Source of the DNA: Dactylorhiza incarnata
Taxonomy: Eukaryota; Streptophyta; Magnoliopsida; Asparagales; Orchidaceae
Assembly (NCBI GenBank): GCA_033032865.1
Contig: JAWHQI010000065.1
Span: forward strand, 6,448,001-6,512,000
Length of the DNA stretch: 64,000 bases
Reading direction: 5' to 3'
Of this stretch, positions 1 to 11,891 are shown piece by piece (the first letter of the stretch is position 1; each line of letters starts with the position of its first letter). A program made the translations under genes and the position numbers. The notes under the pieces were generated by a model. That model searched no databases. It was not told the origin of the DNA and saw only the letters and a program-made list of their open reading frames with translations.

Positions 1-949
1 AGGTCTGTGCGCATAGAGTCGTGTGGGTGAGTCACATTGCATAAATTCATTAAAACATCATAACCATAGCATAACATAACATACACATAGCATACCCCCA
101 TCATATAAATTAGTATGGGCTCTTTTATATGATGGGTTACCTGGACATCTTAACTTATATGTCGTATGGGCGTTCATATAAGTTAAGGTACGAATCTGTG
201 ATGGTAGTTTAGATTTACTTACTGCACTGCATTTCCTTTCTACTTACTGCTTACTTCATTGCTCTACCTTACTGCCTTATACCTGCACTATACTGCTAGC
301 TAGAATTTACTGCTTTACTTATACCTGCTAGAGTAGTGCCATGTCACCACCTTCTTGTTTACCCCTTGTTTGTCCTCCGCTTCTTCCTCCCGCTCGGTGC
401 CTAGGAGTCGTGGAGGGAGGCGAGGACAAAACGGCTTAGTCTTTATGACTAACGGTCGGTGTGACCGCAGGAGTCCGAGGAGACGGAGTTGTCCCGCGCG
501 CAGCAGGACAAGATGGCAGGACCTGAGCAGCAGATGCAGCGCACTACCACGACGACACATGTTGATGATTAGATAGTTAGACTTCCGCTTTTTGAGAGCT
601 TTTGTTGTAGACTTCCGCATGATGTAGAGAGAGAGATAGTACATTACTTTGCATATGTATCGGGTTTAAGCCCCTTTAGTTGTACTTCTCTTATGGACTT
701 TCTGTTTCATTATATATTTATGATGCTGTGATTGTGGACATGCCTTCTTTTATGTACTTACTTTTTTTTGGCATATTTTACTTATGATCGTATAGCCGGC
801 AGGGTTGGTGCTGAGCGGTGTTAGTCAACCCGAGTGTTGGTGACACCGCAAGGCAGCGATTCTGGGCGAAGGTCCACCTCAACCGTGCGATACGGGAGAG
901 GTTCGAGATTTCAAGTACGAGAGCGGGTTTTGGAAAAAGAGACCTTACA
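1..949 (+). mobile_element. 5' LTR (3'-terminal part) of giant LARD-like element
   Basis: This stretch repeats at 8660-9613 as the 3' end of a second LTR copy, with roughly 2% substitutions by eye and a few small indels (for example an AG-repeat length change near 633). It ends in CTTACA, and a primer-binding-site-like TGGTATCA follows two bases later, so it is the end of the upstream LTR; the LTR start lies left of the window. The close match between copies suggests a relatively recent insertion. Confidence 0.88.
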
Positions 950-951
950 AA

Positions 952-960
952 TGGTATCAC
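952..960 (+). other. Primer binding site (tRNA-iMet-like)
   Basis: TGGTATCAC lies two bases after the LTR end. It matches the start of the usual plant retrotransposon primer binding site TGGTATCAGAGC for eight bases and then diverges, so it is recognisable but imperfect. Confidence 0.6.
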
Positions 961-1017
961 TGAACGAACGATCATAAGAGAATAGTCCACAACATACTGG
1001 GTCACCCCGATCTAGTG

Positions 1018-1035
1018 TAGTTTGCGGACAAACTA
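1018..1035 (+). other. Stem-loop downstream of primer binding site
   Basis: TAGTTTG-CGGA-CAAACTA forms a perfect 7-bp stem with a 4-nt loop about 60 nt after the primer binding site. It is followed by GCAGCGGAAGC. The element at 19257 has a homologous hairpin in the same place with different but still paired stem bases and the same following sequence. The position matches where retroelement leader RNAs carry dimerisation or packaging structures; that role is inferred. Confidence 0.55.
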
Positions 1036-4000
1036 TGCAGCGGAAGCTGTGGTGTGCCCATGTATGAAATCACATAAAACGGTCCATTAAACAGCAAGTT
1101 AGGTCAAATTTTGACTTACTTAGACAATTTAGTGACGCACCCTAGTCTAAAGAGCGACCTCGGGTCTAGATTTGGTTGAAGGTTAAGGATACCCAACGTA
1201 GCTAAGGGAGGAAGTTAGTATAAGTCTTGACGTGGAGACTTTGACGCTGAGGGTTACGCTTTACTATCAAGTGGTAGAACTATCTCGAGGAGATGGGGTG
1301 TCTGTAGTCTTCTTTAGAGTAATAGAAGACCCATAAGCTTAACCCCCTTACCATAACATGATACTTCCCATTATAGTACGTTGAGGCAACCACCATAAAA
1401 TACCAGAGGTCGAATTGGAATTTGAATATTTTGTTGTGAGAAGGCCCCTTTCCTAGTTAATCACATAGGGAACTCGGAAATATTAGCATAATTTATAACA
1501 TTGGGAGCCTAAGTTTTATCATAACCTTATGTCTCAGGGTGGAACACCAAGTCAGAGATTATATTCCCTAAAGTTTTTGCACGTTTGTAAGTTGAATATA
1601 CCGTAGAAGTATTGAAGAGACTTAGCCCAAATCGGTAGGGGCTTATCCTTTTGTTTATTGGGCCAATAAAATATCGACTTGGATTACCCCCTAGACTTTG
1701 TTTAGAAAAGGTTATGACATTTTCGTAGTAATCTCGAGTTTTGGAGTATTCAATGATACTCAGGTGATGACGAGATCTTATTCATACACTTTTGAGTTAT
1801 GGACCAACCCTCCTTAGAGGTTTGAGACCCTTGGAGAATTACTTCACCTTAAAAAGCAGGGATTGTTTATACCAAGTTGGGATCGCTATAGTTTTATTGA
1901 CGAGTTAAGTGAATGGTACACTTCAAGAGTGAGCGTATACTCATCTTATTGCCCCAAGGATGATTCTAAGTCGGCAAAAGTGATCAACTTGCTAATCAAT
2001 TGATTATACGTAAAAGGTTGTCCAGTGTGTGAGCATAAGACTCTCGGAATCAAGAAAATCAGGTTAAGAATTTAGGGAATTCCACTAACTTCCTGATCCA
2101 AGCATTGTTGTCTTGTCTTTTATAAGGACGTTTGGTCATCAAGCACTTACCGGTCACAAGGGAAGGATGTCATAAATGGCGAATCCAGTGCAAGACCAAG
2201 TAAAATTTAGAATGGATAGAAGTAAGACTGGGCTTTAAGTCCGCATGACCATAAGAAATAATCAGTTTATCGTAACAAACGTGCAAGTGTATGGTTGTAG
2301 ATACACCTTCTTAACCTCGAGACATCGATTTATAGAGTTATCCAATCAATTTACAATCATTAACGTCCGAACAAATGTCTCGATTTAGTCAAGTATTGAA
2401 GACAACAAAGAATGCCAGGTTTAGAAGCTTGGGATAAATGTGTCACATCATGGAATTTTGAAGTTTGGAGTCAAGTTTTCGCAAGTAAAGATTACAACTA
2501 GAGTTTCTTACACTCCAGGGCTTTCAAGGGTAATTTTCGGATAGTATTTTTAATTAAAATTCAAGCCCTCTCCATAGTGAAAATTTAGTTAAGATCTGTT
2601 TTACTCTTAGTGTTGGTTTATGCATCACCAGAGAGGTTAGGAAGGTCACTCTTTGGACCTTGTAATTCGATGGTATAAACTATTTAGGGCTAAGATGGAG
2701 AATCTTACTATGTTCGGATCTCGGGAAAAATGACAACGATCATGTACTAAAATGTTGAGGATTTGAGAATTAAAATAAATGGTTAGTTGTTGCTAATATC
2801 AACCCCCGCTTGAAATTATTAAGATTACTCAATGAGATTTGTCGATGTAATTTTGGACGACACAACTAAGAGAAGGGTCGTTACGATGAAATCTTTAATT
2901 CATAATTTATAGCATAAGTGAGATGAGACCTCTTGTCTTTGAAAGTTTAGCCCACCTGTTATTGGAAATCTAAAGTGAAATTTGTCGAATGATATATTGA
3001 AGATATCTAATCTACATACAATCCTCCGATCTTGAGAACCAGAAATTTACGATTTCTCCAAAATTTATAACCTCAGTTAGGAAGATTCAGGAATAAGGGA
3101 GACAAGTTTGATTTTCAGATATAAATGGTGGAATTTTTCGAGGATTAATGGGTTTTAATGAGTCACCCTTCATGTTGAAATCAATTCGTGCCAAAACTTG
3201 TCATGATAAAAAGGGGTTTTATCCTCGTGAGTTATGAACCAATGGATATGGAAAGTAGATGGGAGTCATTTCACCAACATCCTTCTAAACTGCAGACGTT
3301 ATGTGCCTCACAGAAAAACTTGGAAGATATCTACATTTATCTAACGTGAGGAAGTGTTAACCTCATGTAGCATTCGTAAGTCGTAAGAGACACTGGTCCA
3401 AGTGTAATCAAGGTTTTTGTTATTGTTTTGTAGCTGATAAACCTGACCTTGTATCCGCGGAGTCGGAAACGGTTTATCGGCCGAGACCTCATATGTTAAG
3501 GGATAAGGTCTCTTGGTGTAGGTGATGTTGAACACCTACGTGTAAGAGAGTCGTATAGTGAAGAATCAGAATAGGCAATGACGGTTGGCTAAATGATCGC
3601 GTCCTGGCTAATCGATTTATGAGCAGAGTTCTAAGTAAACATGGTTCGTGATTATAAACTTATGAAGTTAAGTTGAACTCGAAAGTTTTGATGCCATCTA
3701 GCGCGACATGATAATATAAATTAACTCGGTAAGTTCTTATGTATTTCAGGTAGATCCTCCTTCGGGAGTGCAGTGATTTGATAACACCCGCGCCTGGTTA
3801 GCTTGTTTTGATTTCTCTGAAGTGTCTATTTTCTATTTATTACCGGGATGGAGCAAGTAGAACCCGCTTTGTGATTAATGGCACGATGGTCTGAGCGGCG
3901 GGTTAAACCTTCAATTAACCCCTAGTGGGAATATTGCCGGCAATCTTAGCAAGTAATAGTAGAAGTGCAATGAGAAATTTTGGTAAAGAATGTTGCTCCG

Positions 4001-4216
4001 GTTTGAGTTCTCTTATAGTAGAGGTCCGAGTTCTTCCGTGGAAGGAGATTCTGATGTCCGATTATTATAGTTCAATCAGGGGCAAGAGGAGCACAACTGG
4101 GTGCCCTTGGAATTCATGCGACAATGTTTCCCGGAACTCTTCACCTCAGGTGCAAATTAATCGTCTTTGAAATCCTTTACTCTTATAAGTACTTGCAACC
4201 CGTAGACCCAAACCTA

Positions 4217-4255
4217 AATTTGGAGGACGAAATATTTCTTTTATTTATTGGGATT
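4217..4255 (+). other. Pre-3' LTR motif (Tekay-type polypurine region remnant)
   Basis: AATTTGGAGGACGAAAT followed shortly by the TGTAACATCC LTR start resembles the conserved TTTCGGGGACGAAAT block that precedes the 3' LTR in plant Tekay/Del elements. The A/G tract itself is poorly preserved. Confidence 0.45.
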
Positions 4256-4385
4256 TGTAACATCCCCAATCCTTCTAGACCCCTAGATGGTGTTAGTACA
4301 TGGGTGGTGAGCAGAGTGGCCACTAGGGCCCTTGGGCCAAGTGGAGTGTGTTAAGTGCACACCAAGGGCACAAAATCAACATAGC

Positions 4386-4840
4386 CCAATACCACTCCCT
4401 TAGGCCAATTGACCCTCAATTCACCATATTGACCTCCCCCATACCACCGTAACCACTAAGGAAGACCATTACCTTGAGAATTGCACTTGGGTGGGACCCA
4501 ATTGCATGAAATTGACCAAAGTCAACAATAGGTCAACATTAACCAAACTAAGTCAATTAGGGTTCAATTGACCCTCAAATGTTCAAATTAACCATACCAC
4601 CACACTCTAAACACTTTAAGGAACCCAGTGGACCAAAAAGCCCCATCATGGTGGGACCAATTGACCCCAGTTGACCAAAGTCAAACTTTACCCAATTTTG
4701 GTCAAATCTACACCCTTTGATTAAATTGAACCAATTGGAGCCCCACCATGGACCAACCTATGTTGGGTGATGTTAAGGGACCCTTGACCCCCCAAGTGGG
4801 GTCAACCCACTCACCTTGGTTGACCAAAGTCAACCATGGT
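4386..4840 (+). promoter_or_regulatory. Cluster of W-box cores in LTR U3
   Basis: TTGAC or its complement GTCAA occurs more than ten times in about 450 bp. The dyad TTGACCAAAGTCAA is present three times (4512-4525, 4671-4684, 4820-4833). TTGAC is the core bound by plant WRKY factors. The position in the first 600 bp of the LTR suits an enhancer; WRKY control is inferred. Confidence 0.5.
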
Positions 4841-6689
4841 CAACCTTGCCCTTTAAAGTGAATTCCAAGCCTATTTTAGAATGGACTCAACCCCCATCAT
4901 CAAACCATTACTCATGGGCCTAAGGCATGCCCATCAGCCCTAGGACTGAACCTAACATTGAGTTTGATTAGCCAAATGAGAGGGGGGACAAAAGGTGATT
5001 AAAAAGCTTAAAGTGTAAAGCAAAAGCAAAAGCAAACAATCCCCTCCCCCTCTACACTCCACCTCCAATCAACCTAGGGGCCTTCCCTGATTGCTGGGGG
5101 TCTGACCTTGACCCAGATGGAAGCAAGGAGGCTGGCAGCAGTAGGAGGGTGGAAGCCATGGGAGAACCGAGGAGGCTCAAGCTCAAAACCAACCAAAGAG
5201 CCCTCCTCACTTCATTCCAGCCACACCACTAGCTTCAGGAGGCCGAGAGCAGACGGGAACACCCCTTGGAGCAGAGCTTTTGGTGGAGAATCGCGGCTGT
5301 GAGCAGGATCTCCAGAGCTAAGCTTTTCCATGGCCAACCGCCGCCGGAGCCGCCGCCACGCACCAACAATGGTTCGTTTCTCCTCCGCTCCCCTCATGCT
5401 AGCTTCTCATCACATAATGCTGAAGGATCGGGCTCAATTGAGCCCGGATCGATTTCCGAAATCCATGGTTTTCGGCTCGATTTGTGACACCCAGGATCGC
5501 CGGAAAATCCCCCCTCCTGCTGCCAGAGTTGTAGCCCCGACCACCACGAAGGTGGTGGCGGTGGCCGGCCGTGGAGGCCACCAGGTGGCCGGGAAATGGG
5601 GGAGGAAGTCAGCCCAGGACGGTGCAATCCCAGCCGTCGGCTGAAGGAAGAAGATGAAGGAGGAGGGTTGGATTTGCGCCAAGATTCGTGCAGAGCTCTT
5701 TTATCCTTTAATTATTTAATTCATTTCATTAGATTTCTGCCTATTTCATTCAGTCAACTTCAAGTAAAAATTAAGGCCACTTAATGGCAGATTTAGAAAA
5801 GGTGCCCAACATGAAAGTTGTAGGCCTGGGTCTTAACTTTCATTTGGCCTTAAGTGTAGGTCATTTGGTGACCTACAGCTCCCTAGGGAGCTGTTTTACT
5901 AGGACAGGTCCTACACTAGGTCAGTCCATTAGAAAAATTATCTAGGTCAAACCCTTCAATCTTTGGAGCTGTCCTTTTAACCATGGGTTGGTATACCCTA
6001 GGGGCACCCCCTGCCAAAGGGACAGCCCTTGGTGGACACTTTTACCTAGGGTTTTTGTGGTAATTAGAATATTTAAATTAAGTTGATTTTTGGAGCATAT
6101 GATGTCCAAATGACACCAAACTTTGGTGGCATACTCTTTGGTACATGAGTAGTGCCAACCTAAAATTTCACTCGATTTGGAGTTGATTTGGTATGGAAAT
6201 TTGGAAACCCTAATGAGGGCCTTTAAGAGTCAAATTAGGGTTTAGGTCATTTTGAGGAGTTGAGTGTGCTAGCCTCCTCCCATTATGTTGGATATGTGGG
6301 TATGGATATACTAATGCTTGTGTCACACCCTAATGGTCCATTTGGAGCCATTAGGGTGGTGTGACCTAAAACCCTAAGGGTAAACCCTTAAGGGTGCAAA
6401 GTGAGACTTGTGAAGGGTATGAGAGCAAATATTCTTGCCTTGGCTCAGAACTTTGGAGATATGTTTTTAGGAGCCTGAAATGACTTAGTTAATTAAATGA
6501 GAATTTTTGGAGGTATTTAAGTATTTTTCTTCCTAATAAATGAAATAGCCACCCTTTCCTTAATAAAATGAAATGCATGGTCTTATGACCTTGTATGACT
6601 TTGTCATACTATCAATGGCTGAAATAGGGTGAAATAAGGCTATGATAATTTTGTTATGATTTATTGAAGTATTATTCCTTGTGTAGGAA

Positions 6690-7390
6690 ATTCTAAGTAC
6701 TTGCTAGCTTAAGGGAATTTAATTTTGATAAATGCCAAATGATGGGGATAAATTGTGAAACTTAGTTATCTGTCATTTGCTATTATATGCCCATGATAAT
6801 TATTTGGAGGCTTGTAGAATTATATTTCTTATACCTCATGTAGAAATTGGAATTTACACCACTTGAGTATTTATTCTCTTAAAAATATCAAATCATGGGG
6901 CAATGAAGTGATACTTGGTTAACTGTAGTTTTAGGTTAATATATGCCCATGATAATTATCTGGAGGCTTGTAGAATTATATTTCTTATACCTCATGTAGA
7001 AATTCGAATTTACACCACTTAAGTATTTAATCTTTTAAAAATATCAAATAATGGGGAAATGATGTGATACTTTGTTAATTGTAGTTTTAGGTTAATATAT
7101 GCCCATGATAATTATTTGGAGGCTTGTAGAATTATGTCTTATACCTCATGTAGAAATTGGAGTTTACATGACTTGAGTTTTAAATCTTTTTAAAATATCA
7201 AATCATGGGGCAATGTTATGATACTTGGTTAACTATAGATTTATGTTAAGTTATGCCCATGACAACAGTTTGGAAGCTTGTAGATGTGTATTCAAGTACC
7301 TTATGTAGAAATTGGTAATTGATACCTTTGAATGTTTAATCATTGTAAAATATCAAATCACATGGTAATGACACAATAATTTGGCAGAGG
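6690..7390 (+). repeat. 156-bp tandem repeat, about four copies
   Basis: An anchor beginning ATGCCCATGA recurs at 6786, 6943, 7099 and 7253 (steps 157, 156, 154). Each unit also has a GGCTTGTAGA box and an ATATCAAAT box. The last copy is the most diverged. The repeat lies inside the giant LTR and is AT-rich. Confidence 0.8.
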
Positions 7391-9613
7391 ACTCTAGGTC
7401 CCCATATAGACACTTGGTAATTTTTGTGGAATTTTCAGAAATGAAATACTATTTTTCCTAATTATAGTGGCATTTTGGTAATTATACAAATATGATGCTT
7501 TAGTAGACCAGATGACATCCTAGGGTCATGTTACTCAGTGAACCACCATTTTATGGAATATTACCTTACAGATAATTTTCATGTAGCATGAGGAATCATT
7601 TTGAGGGTAGTTCATGTGTAATTTGCCTTAAGACCTTAACTACTTTAAATTAAAATAAATACCAAATTAATGTGGAAAATTATGGAAATTGGACAATACC
7701 CTATTGAGGTCAGTAGTAGCCTAGGATAGTTATACCAGACCCTGGAGATGAGGTTTTAGAAGAATTCCCTTATAGGGTTGATGGATAGTTCAATTTGGTG
7801 GTCTGCGTTTAGTAAAAACAGAATTTTGAGTTTTTGACAATTCAGATCCCAAAGTAGTGGATAGGGGTTATACCCAATCAGTAAATGAGCTATAGCACAC
7901 CATGATCCAAGGAGGGTCAATCCTAGGGTTAGTTGTGAGGTTGTGCTAGAGTTAATGTAGAAGGAATGAAGGTACGTCCAACCCGATTGGGTGGGACGAG
8001 AGATGAGCTAAGTCACTTTAAATCAATGGAATAATGAGGGTGAACCAAATGTTAACTACCAACTAAAGTAATTGTCTTGAAGAGGATTGTGGGGTTGAGC
8101 CCATTGATCTGTAGTACCGTTAGGGGCCCCTTATGGAGTACACCGCGGGAAGTCCAAGACTCACCCTAATTATATCACTAACTGAATTGTATGCAAGAGT
8201 AGCCTAAGTAGGGAGGCAAACTGATATGGATCTCCTCCGGGAAGGAGATGGGTTGGGTCAGCTTGTGTGATAGTCCCTGAGCCGGAAGCTCGGGTGGACA
8301 TTGTTAACACCTGTTACTTATTCAAATAGTGGCGAGTCTTCGGTACTAGGCTAGTCGTGTCACCGACGGTAGTACATTGACTCAGGTGAGGGTGAGGTTT
8401 AGAGGGCCGGTAAGTTTGAGTACCGCGGTCTGGAGGACAATCCCTAATAACCCACCCCGACCTTAAAGTCTGGTGGATTCCAGCAAGAGTATGCAGGAGC
8501 TCCGCTGTTGTGTTCTTAGCGTTGAGGCGTACATGAGGTCTAGGATTGGTAGTGACTATACCCGCCTAGGATGTAGAGTGCCCGATCCACTACCACCGTG
8601 AGCCACGACGGTTGGTACCCGAAAGGTTGGCTTCCTTTCAAACAAATTGGGAACTATAAAGGTCTGTGCGCATAGAGTCGTGTGGGTGAGTCACATTGCA
8701 TAAATTCATTAAAACATCATAACCATAGCATAACATAACATACACATAGCATACCCCCATCATATAAATTAGTATGGGCTCTTTTATATGATGGGTTACC
8801 TGGACATCTTAACTTATATGGCATATGGGCGTTCATATTAGTTAATGTACAAATCTGTGGTGGTAGTTTAGATTTACTTACTGCACTGCATTTCCTTTCT
8901 ACTTACTGCTTACTTCATTGCTCTACTTTACTGCCTTATACCTGCACTATACTGCTAGCTAGATTTTACTGCTTTATTTATACCTGCTAGAGTAGTGCCA
9001 TGTCACCACCTTCTTGTTTACCCCTTGTTTGTCCTCCGCTTCTTCCTCCCGCTCGGTGCCTAGGAGTCGTGGAGGGAGGCGAGGAAAAAACGGCTTAGTC
9101 TTTATGACTAACGGTCGGTGTGACCGCAGGAGTCCGAGGAGACGGAGTTGTCCCGCGCGCTGCAGGACGAGATGGCAGGACCTGAGCAGCAGATGCAGCG
9201 CACTACCATGACACCACAGGTTGATGATTAGATAGTTAGACTTCCGCTTTTTGAGAGCTTTTGTTGTAGACTTCTGCATGATGTAGAGAGAGAGAGAGAG
9301 ATAGTACATTACTTTGCATATGTATCGGGTTTAAGCCCCTTTAGTTGTACTTCTCTTATGGACTTCCTGTTTCATTATATATTTATGATGCTGTGATTGT
9401 GGACATGCCTTCTTTTATGTACTTACTTTTTTTGGCATATTTTACTTATGATCGTATAGCCGGCAGGGTTGGTGCTGAGCGGTGTTAGTCAACCCGAGTG
9501 TTGGTGACACCGCAAGGCAGCGATTCTGGGCGAAGGTCCACCTCAACCGTGCGATACGGGAGAGGTTCGAGATTTCAAGTACCCGAGCGGGTTTTGGAAA
9601 AAGAGACCTTACA

Positions 9614-10267
9614 TCAGGCAGTGAGTCAGGAGATGCTTCTTCATCTAGTGATGATGAAGATAATGAAGAAGAGAAGAACTTCTGCATGATGGCAATCAAT
9701 GCCTCAACCAACAATTCTGATGAAGAAAAATCAGAATCAGAAGCAGAAGATGATGCTGACCAGGTAATATCTAACTTTGATTTTACTTCAGTTGAATTCA
9801 AAGATGAATTCAAGGTTCTTTGCTTAGACTTACTAAAATCTGAGAAAGAAATAATCTCACTCAGAAATAAGCTAGCTGAAATGAATCAAATAAGTGAAGA
9901 AAATATAAATCTTAAGAAAGATTTGGCTGCCTCTAGAGAACAAAGTATTCTCCTTGAGAATAAACTTTCTGAGGCCAAGAAATTTGAAGAATCCCTAAAT
10001 GGGAGAAGTATCAAACTAATGGATATTACAAGCACAGTAAATGCTAGACTTAATAGCAAACTAGGCTTGGGTGCTTCATCAAGTGAGCCACCTCTAATTA
10101 AGAACATATTATCTACACCTATAAAATTCATCTCTGCTAAGAGCAAAGAGGTTGTAGGAATAAATAAAATCATTTCAAGTAAGACTGTCGAGAATAGCAG
10201 AATTCAGCAGAATTCGTCGAATGGAGCTCGACGAAATGTATCCCCTTCGTCGAACAGAGCTCGATGA
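9614..10267 (+). pseudogene. Copia gag C-terminal fragment, fused in frame to LTR sequence
   Basis: The reading frame is open from 9482, but codons before 9614 are LTR sequence of the LARD-like element, so that N-terminal part is a chance fusion. The Copia part is acidic and serine-rich (SSSDDEDNEEEKN), then a charged, heptad-like stretch consistent with a coiled coil, as in SIRE-type gag proteins. The gag N-terminus is missing. No CCHC zinc knuckle is visible before the stop at 10265-10267, so the nucleocapsid part is lost or damaged. Confidence 0.65.
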
Positions 10268-10360
10268 ACTCTGAAGACAGATTTTCAATATAGTAATTAT
10301 ATGAACGACGCTCGACGAAATCTCAGTCATTCATCAAACGGCGCTCGACGAACCTGAAAT
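10205..10360 (+). repeat. TCGACGA/TCGTCGA dyad cluster between gag and protease
   Basis: Words such as TTCGTCGAA, GCTCGACGAA and TTCGTCGAACA occur about six times in 155 bp, in both orientations. They fall in the broken segment between the gag stop and the protease frame. The same word family is found in several unrelated LTRs of this window. Confidence 0.6.
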
Positions 10361-10442
10361 ATCTTTTATTTCAGATTTTTGTGGAAATATAAAAAGACCC
10401 AAGGTAATCTGGGTCAAGAACAAATAGATTGTTTTCTTATTT

Positions 10443-11891
10443 TTGCAGGTACACAACTGTCCAAGAATAAATGAAAAATGGTATTTGGACAGTGGCTGTT
10501 CAAAGCATATGACAGGAAACAAGGCCAACCTGAAGAACTACAAGGCAAAGCTTGGACCAAAAGTAATATTTGGAGACTCCAACTGTGGACAGACAAAAGG
10601 CTATGGAAAAGTCAAGGTTGGAGAAGTCACCTTCAAAGAGGTAGCTTATGTCAAGGGACTAAAGCACAACCTCATCAGCATAAGTCAGTTATGTGATGAA
10701 GGGTATCGGGTAACTTTCAATAAATTAAAATGCCTTATTAAATCTTCTGATAATGTTATTGTTTTATCAGGTATTAGGCAAGGTAATATTTATTTAGTAA
10801 ATTTCAATTCATCTAAATCAGAAATTTGTTTATTTAATGAATTAAGCAAACCTAGTGAACTTTGGCATAAAAGATTAGGACATGTAAACCTTAGGACCAT
10901 TGCTAAATTATCTAAGGACAATCTTGTTAGAGGTTTACCTTTAGGTTCATACAAGAAAGAAGGTCTTTGTAGGGCATGTCAACTAGGCAAGCAAACTAAA
11001 AATAGTTTTAAATCATTATCTAAAAGTGATTCACCTAGAATCTTATATTTGCTACATATGGACCTTTTTGGACCTATATCAACAAAGAGTTTAGGGGGGA
11101 AGTCTTACACTCTAGTTATTGTAGATGACTTCTCTAGATTCACTCGGGTGTTCTTTTTGAGAGAAAAGTCAGATAACTTTAAAGTTCTTACAAACTTTCT
11201 TAAGAGCATAAAGATTGAGTACTCTACTCATATTGCATTGATCAGAAGTGATCATGGCACTGAGTTTGAGTCTCTTCTCATGCAAGAATTCTATGAGAAG
11301 GAAGGTATTAGGCATTGCTTCTCAGCTCCTAGAACTCCTCAACAAAATGGGGTAGTTGAAAGGAAAAATAGAACTCTAATTGAATCAGCAAGAATATTAC
11401 TTGCAGATGCTAATTTGCCCCTATCTTTTTGGGCAGAGGCTGTTAGCACAACAAACTATGTGCTGAATAGAAGTTTGATACACAAACTTAAGGGTAAGAC
11501 TCTTTATGAGTTACTTAAAGGGAAGAAACCTAAAGTTAGCTATTTTAGAGCATTTGGTTGTAAATGTTTTGTTCACAATAATGATAAGAAATATTTTAGG
11601 AAATTTGAACCAAAATCTGAAGAAGGAATTTTCTTAGGCTATTCTTTAATCAGCAAGGCATATAGGATTTATAACAAATCTTCTCTTAAAATTGAAGAAT
11701 CTATGCATGTTTCCTTTGATGAAACTAATATGTTTTACAAGGAGAAGAATTCTTCTACCATAGAAAATTTGCAGGTACCTACACTATGTGAGCAGCTAGA
11801 TCAATTAGCTCTACATAAAGAAGGATTTCTAAATCCTGTACAGCAGGATGCTGAAGATAGTGAAGAAGATTTTACTGACAGGTCAAATTAG
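10443..11891 (+). pseudogene. Copia pol: protease, GAG-pre-integrase and integrase
   Basis: The frame starts in protease (WYLDSGCSKHMTG, with the DSG catalytic triad residues), then the GAG-pre-integrase domain (LWHKRLGH at about residues 140-147, followed by CRACQLGKQ, the zinc-binding pair) and the integrase core: D in HMDLFGP, D in IRSDHGTEF and E in QNGVVERKNR. The catalytic D, D and E are all present. It stops at TAG 11889-11891, and the same frame reopens directly into reverse transcriptase, so this is one nonsense mutation in a continuous pol. The TAG probably replaces CAG (Gln). Spacing and order are those of SIRE-type Copia elements. Confidence 0.9.

Larger units (their letters stand above)
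950..4255 (+). mobile_element. Non-coding internal region of LARD-like element
   Basis: About 3.3 kb between the two LTR copies. I see no gag, protease, reverse transcriptase or integrase motif in any frame; the longest open stretches are about 80 codons and look random. Large LTRs (over 4 kb) around a roughly 3.5 kb non-coding interior is the published definition of LARD non-autonomous elements, which would depend on proteins from a related Gypsy element. It could also be a very decayed Tekay-like interior; the ends of the LTRs (TGTAACATCC...CTTACA) favour a Gypsy relative. Confidence 0.65.
4256..9613 (+). mobile_element. 3' LTR of giant LARD-like element, 5358 bp
   Basis: It starts TGTAACATCC and ends GACCTTACA. 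The last 954 bp duplicate window positions 1-949. The LTR contains no supported gene; small ORFs around 5100-5790 overlap on both strands and show no domain. It holds a W-box-rich 5' portion, a 156-bp tandem repeat near 6700-7390 and an AG microsatellite near 9287-9302. The right boundary runs directly into a Copia gag sequence, so the element inserted into that gag. The target duplication cannot be checked because the left flank is outside the window. Confidence 0.82.

Noticed and set aside
5108..5784. Cluster of small ORFs in the LARD-like LTR
   Set aside because: Short, overlapping on both strands, GC-rich, without motif or shared start.
8652..8660. ACTATAAAG as TATA box of the LARD-like LTR
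   Set aside because: Position is plausible, but one AT-rich word without a second line of evidence is not enough to annotate.
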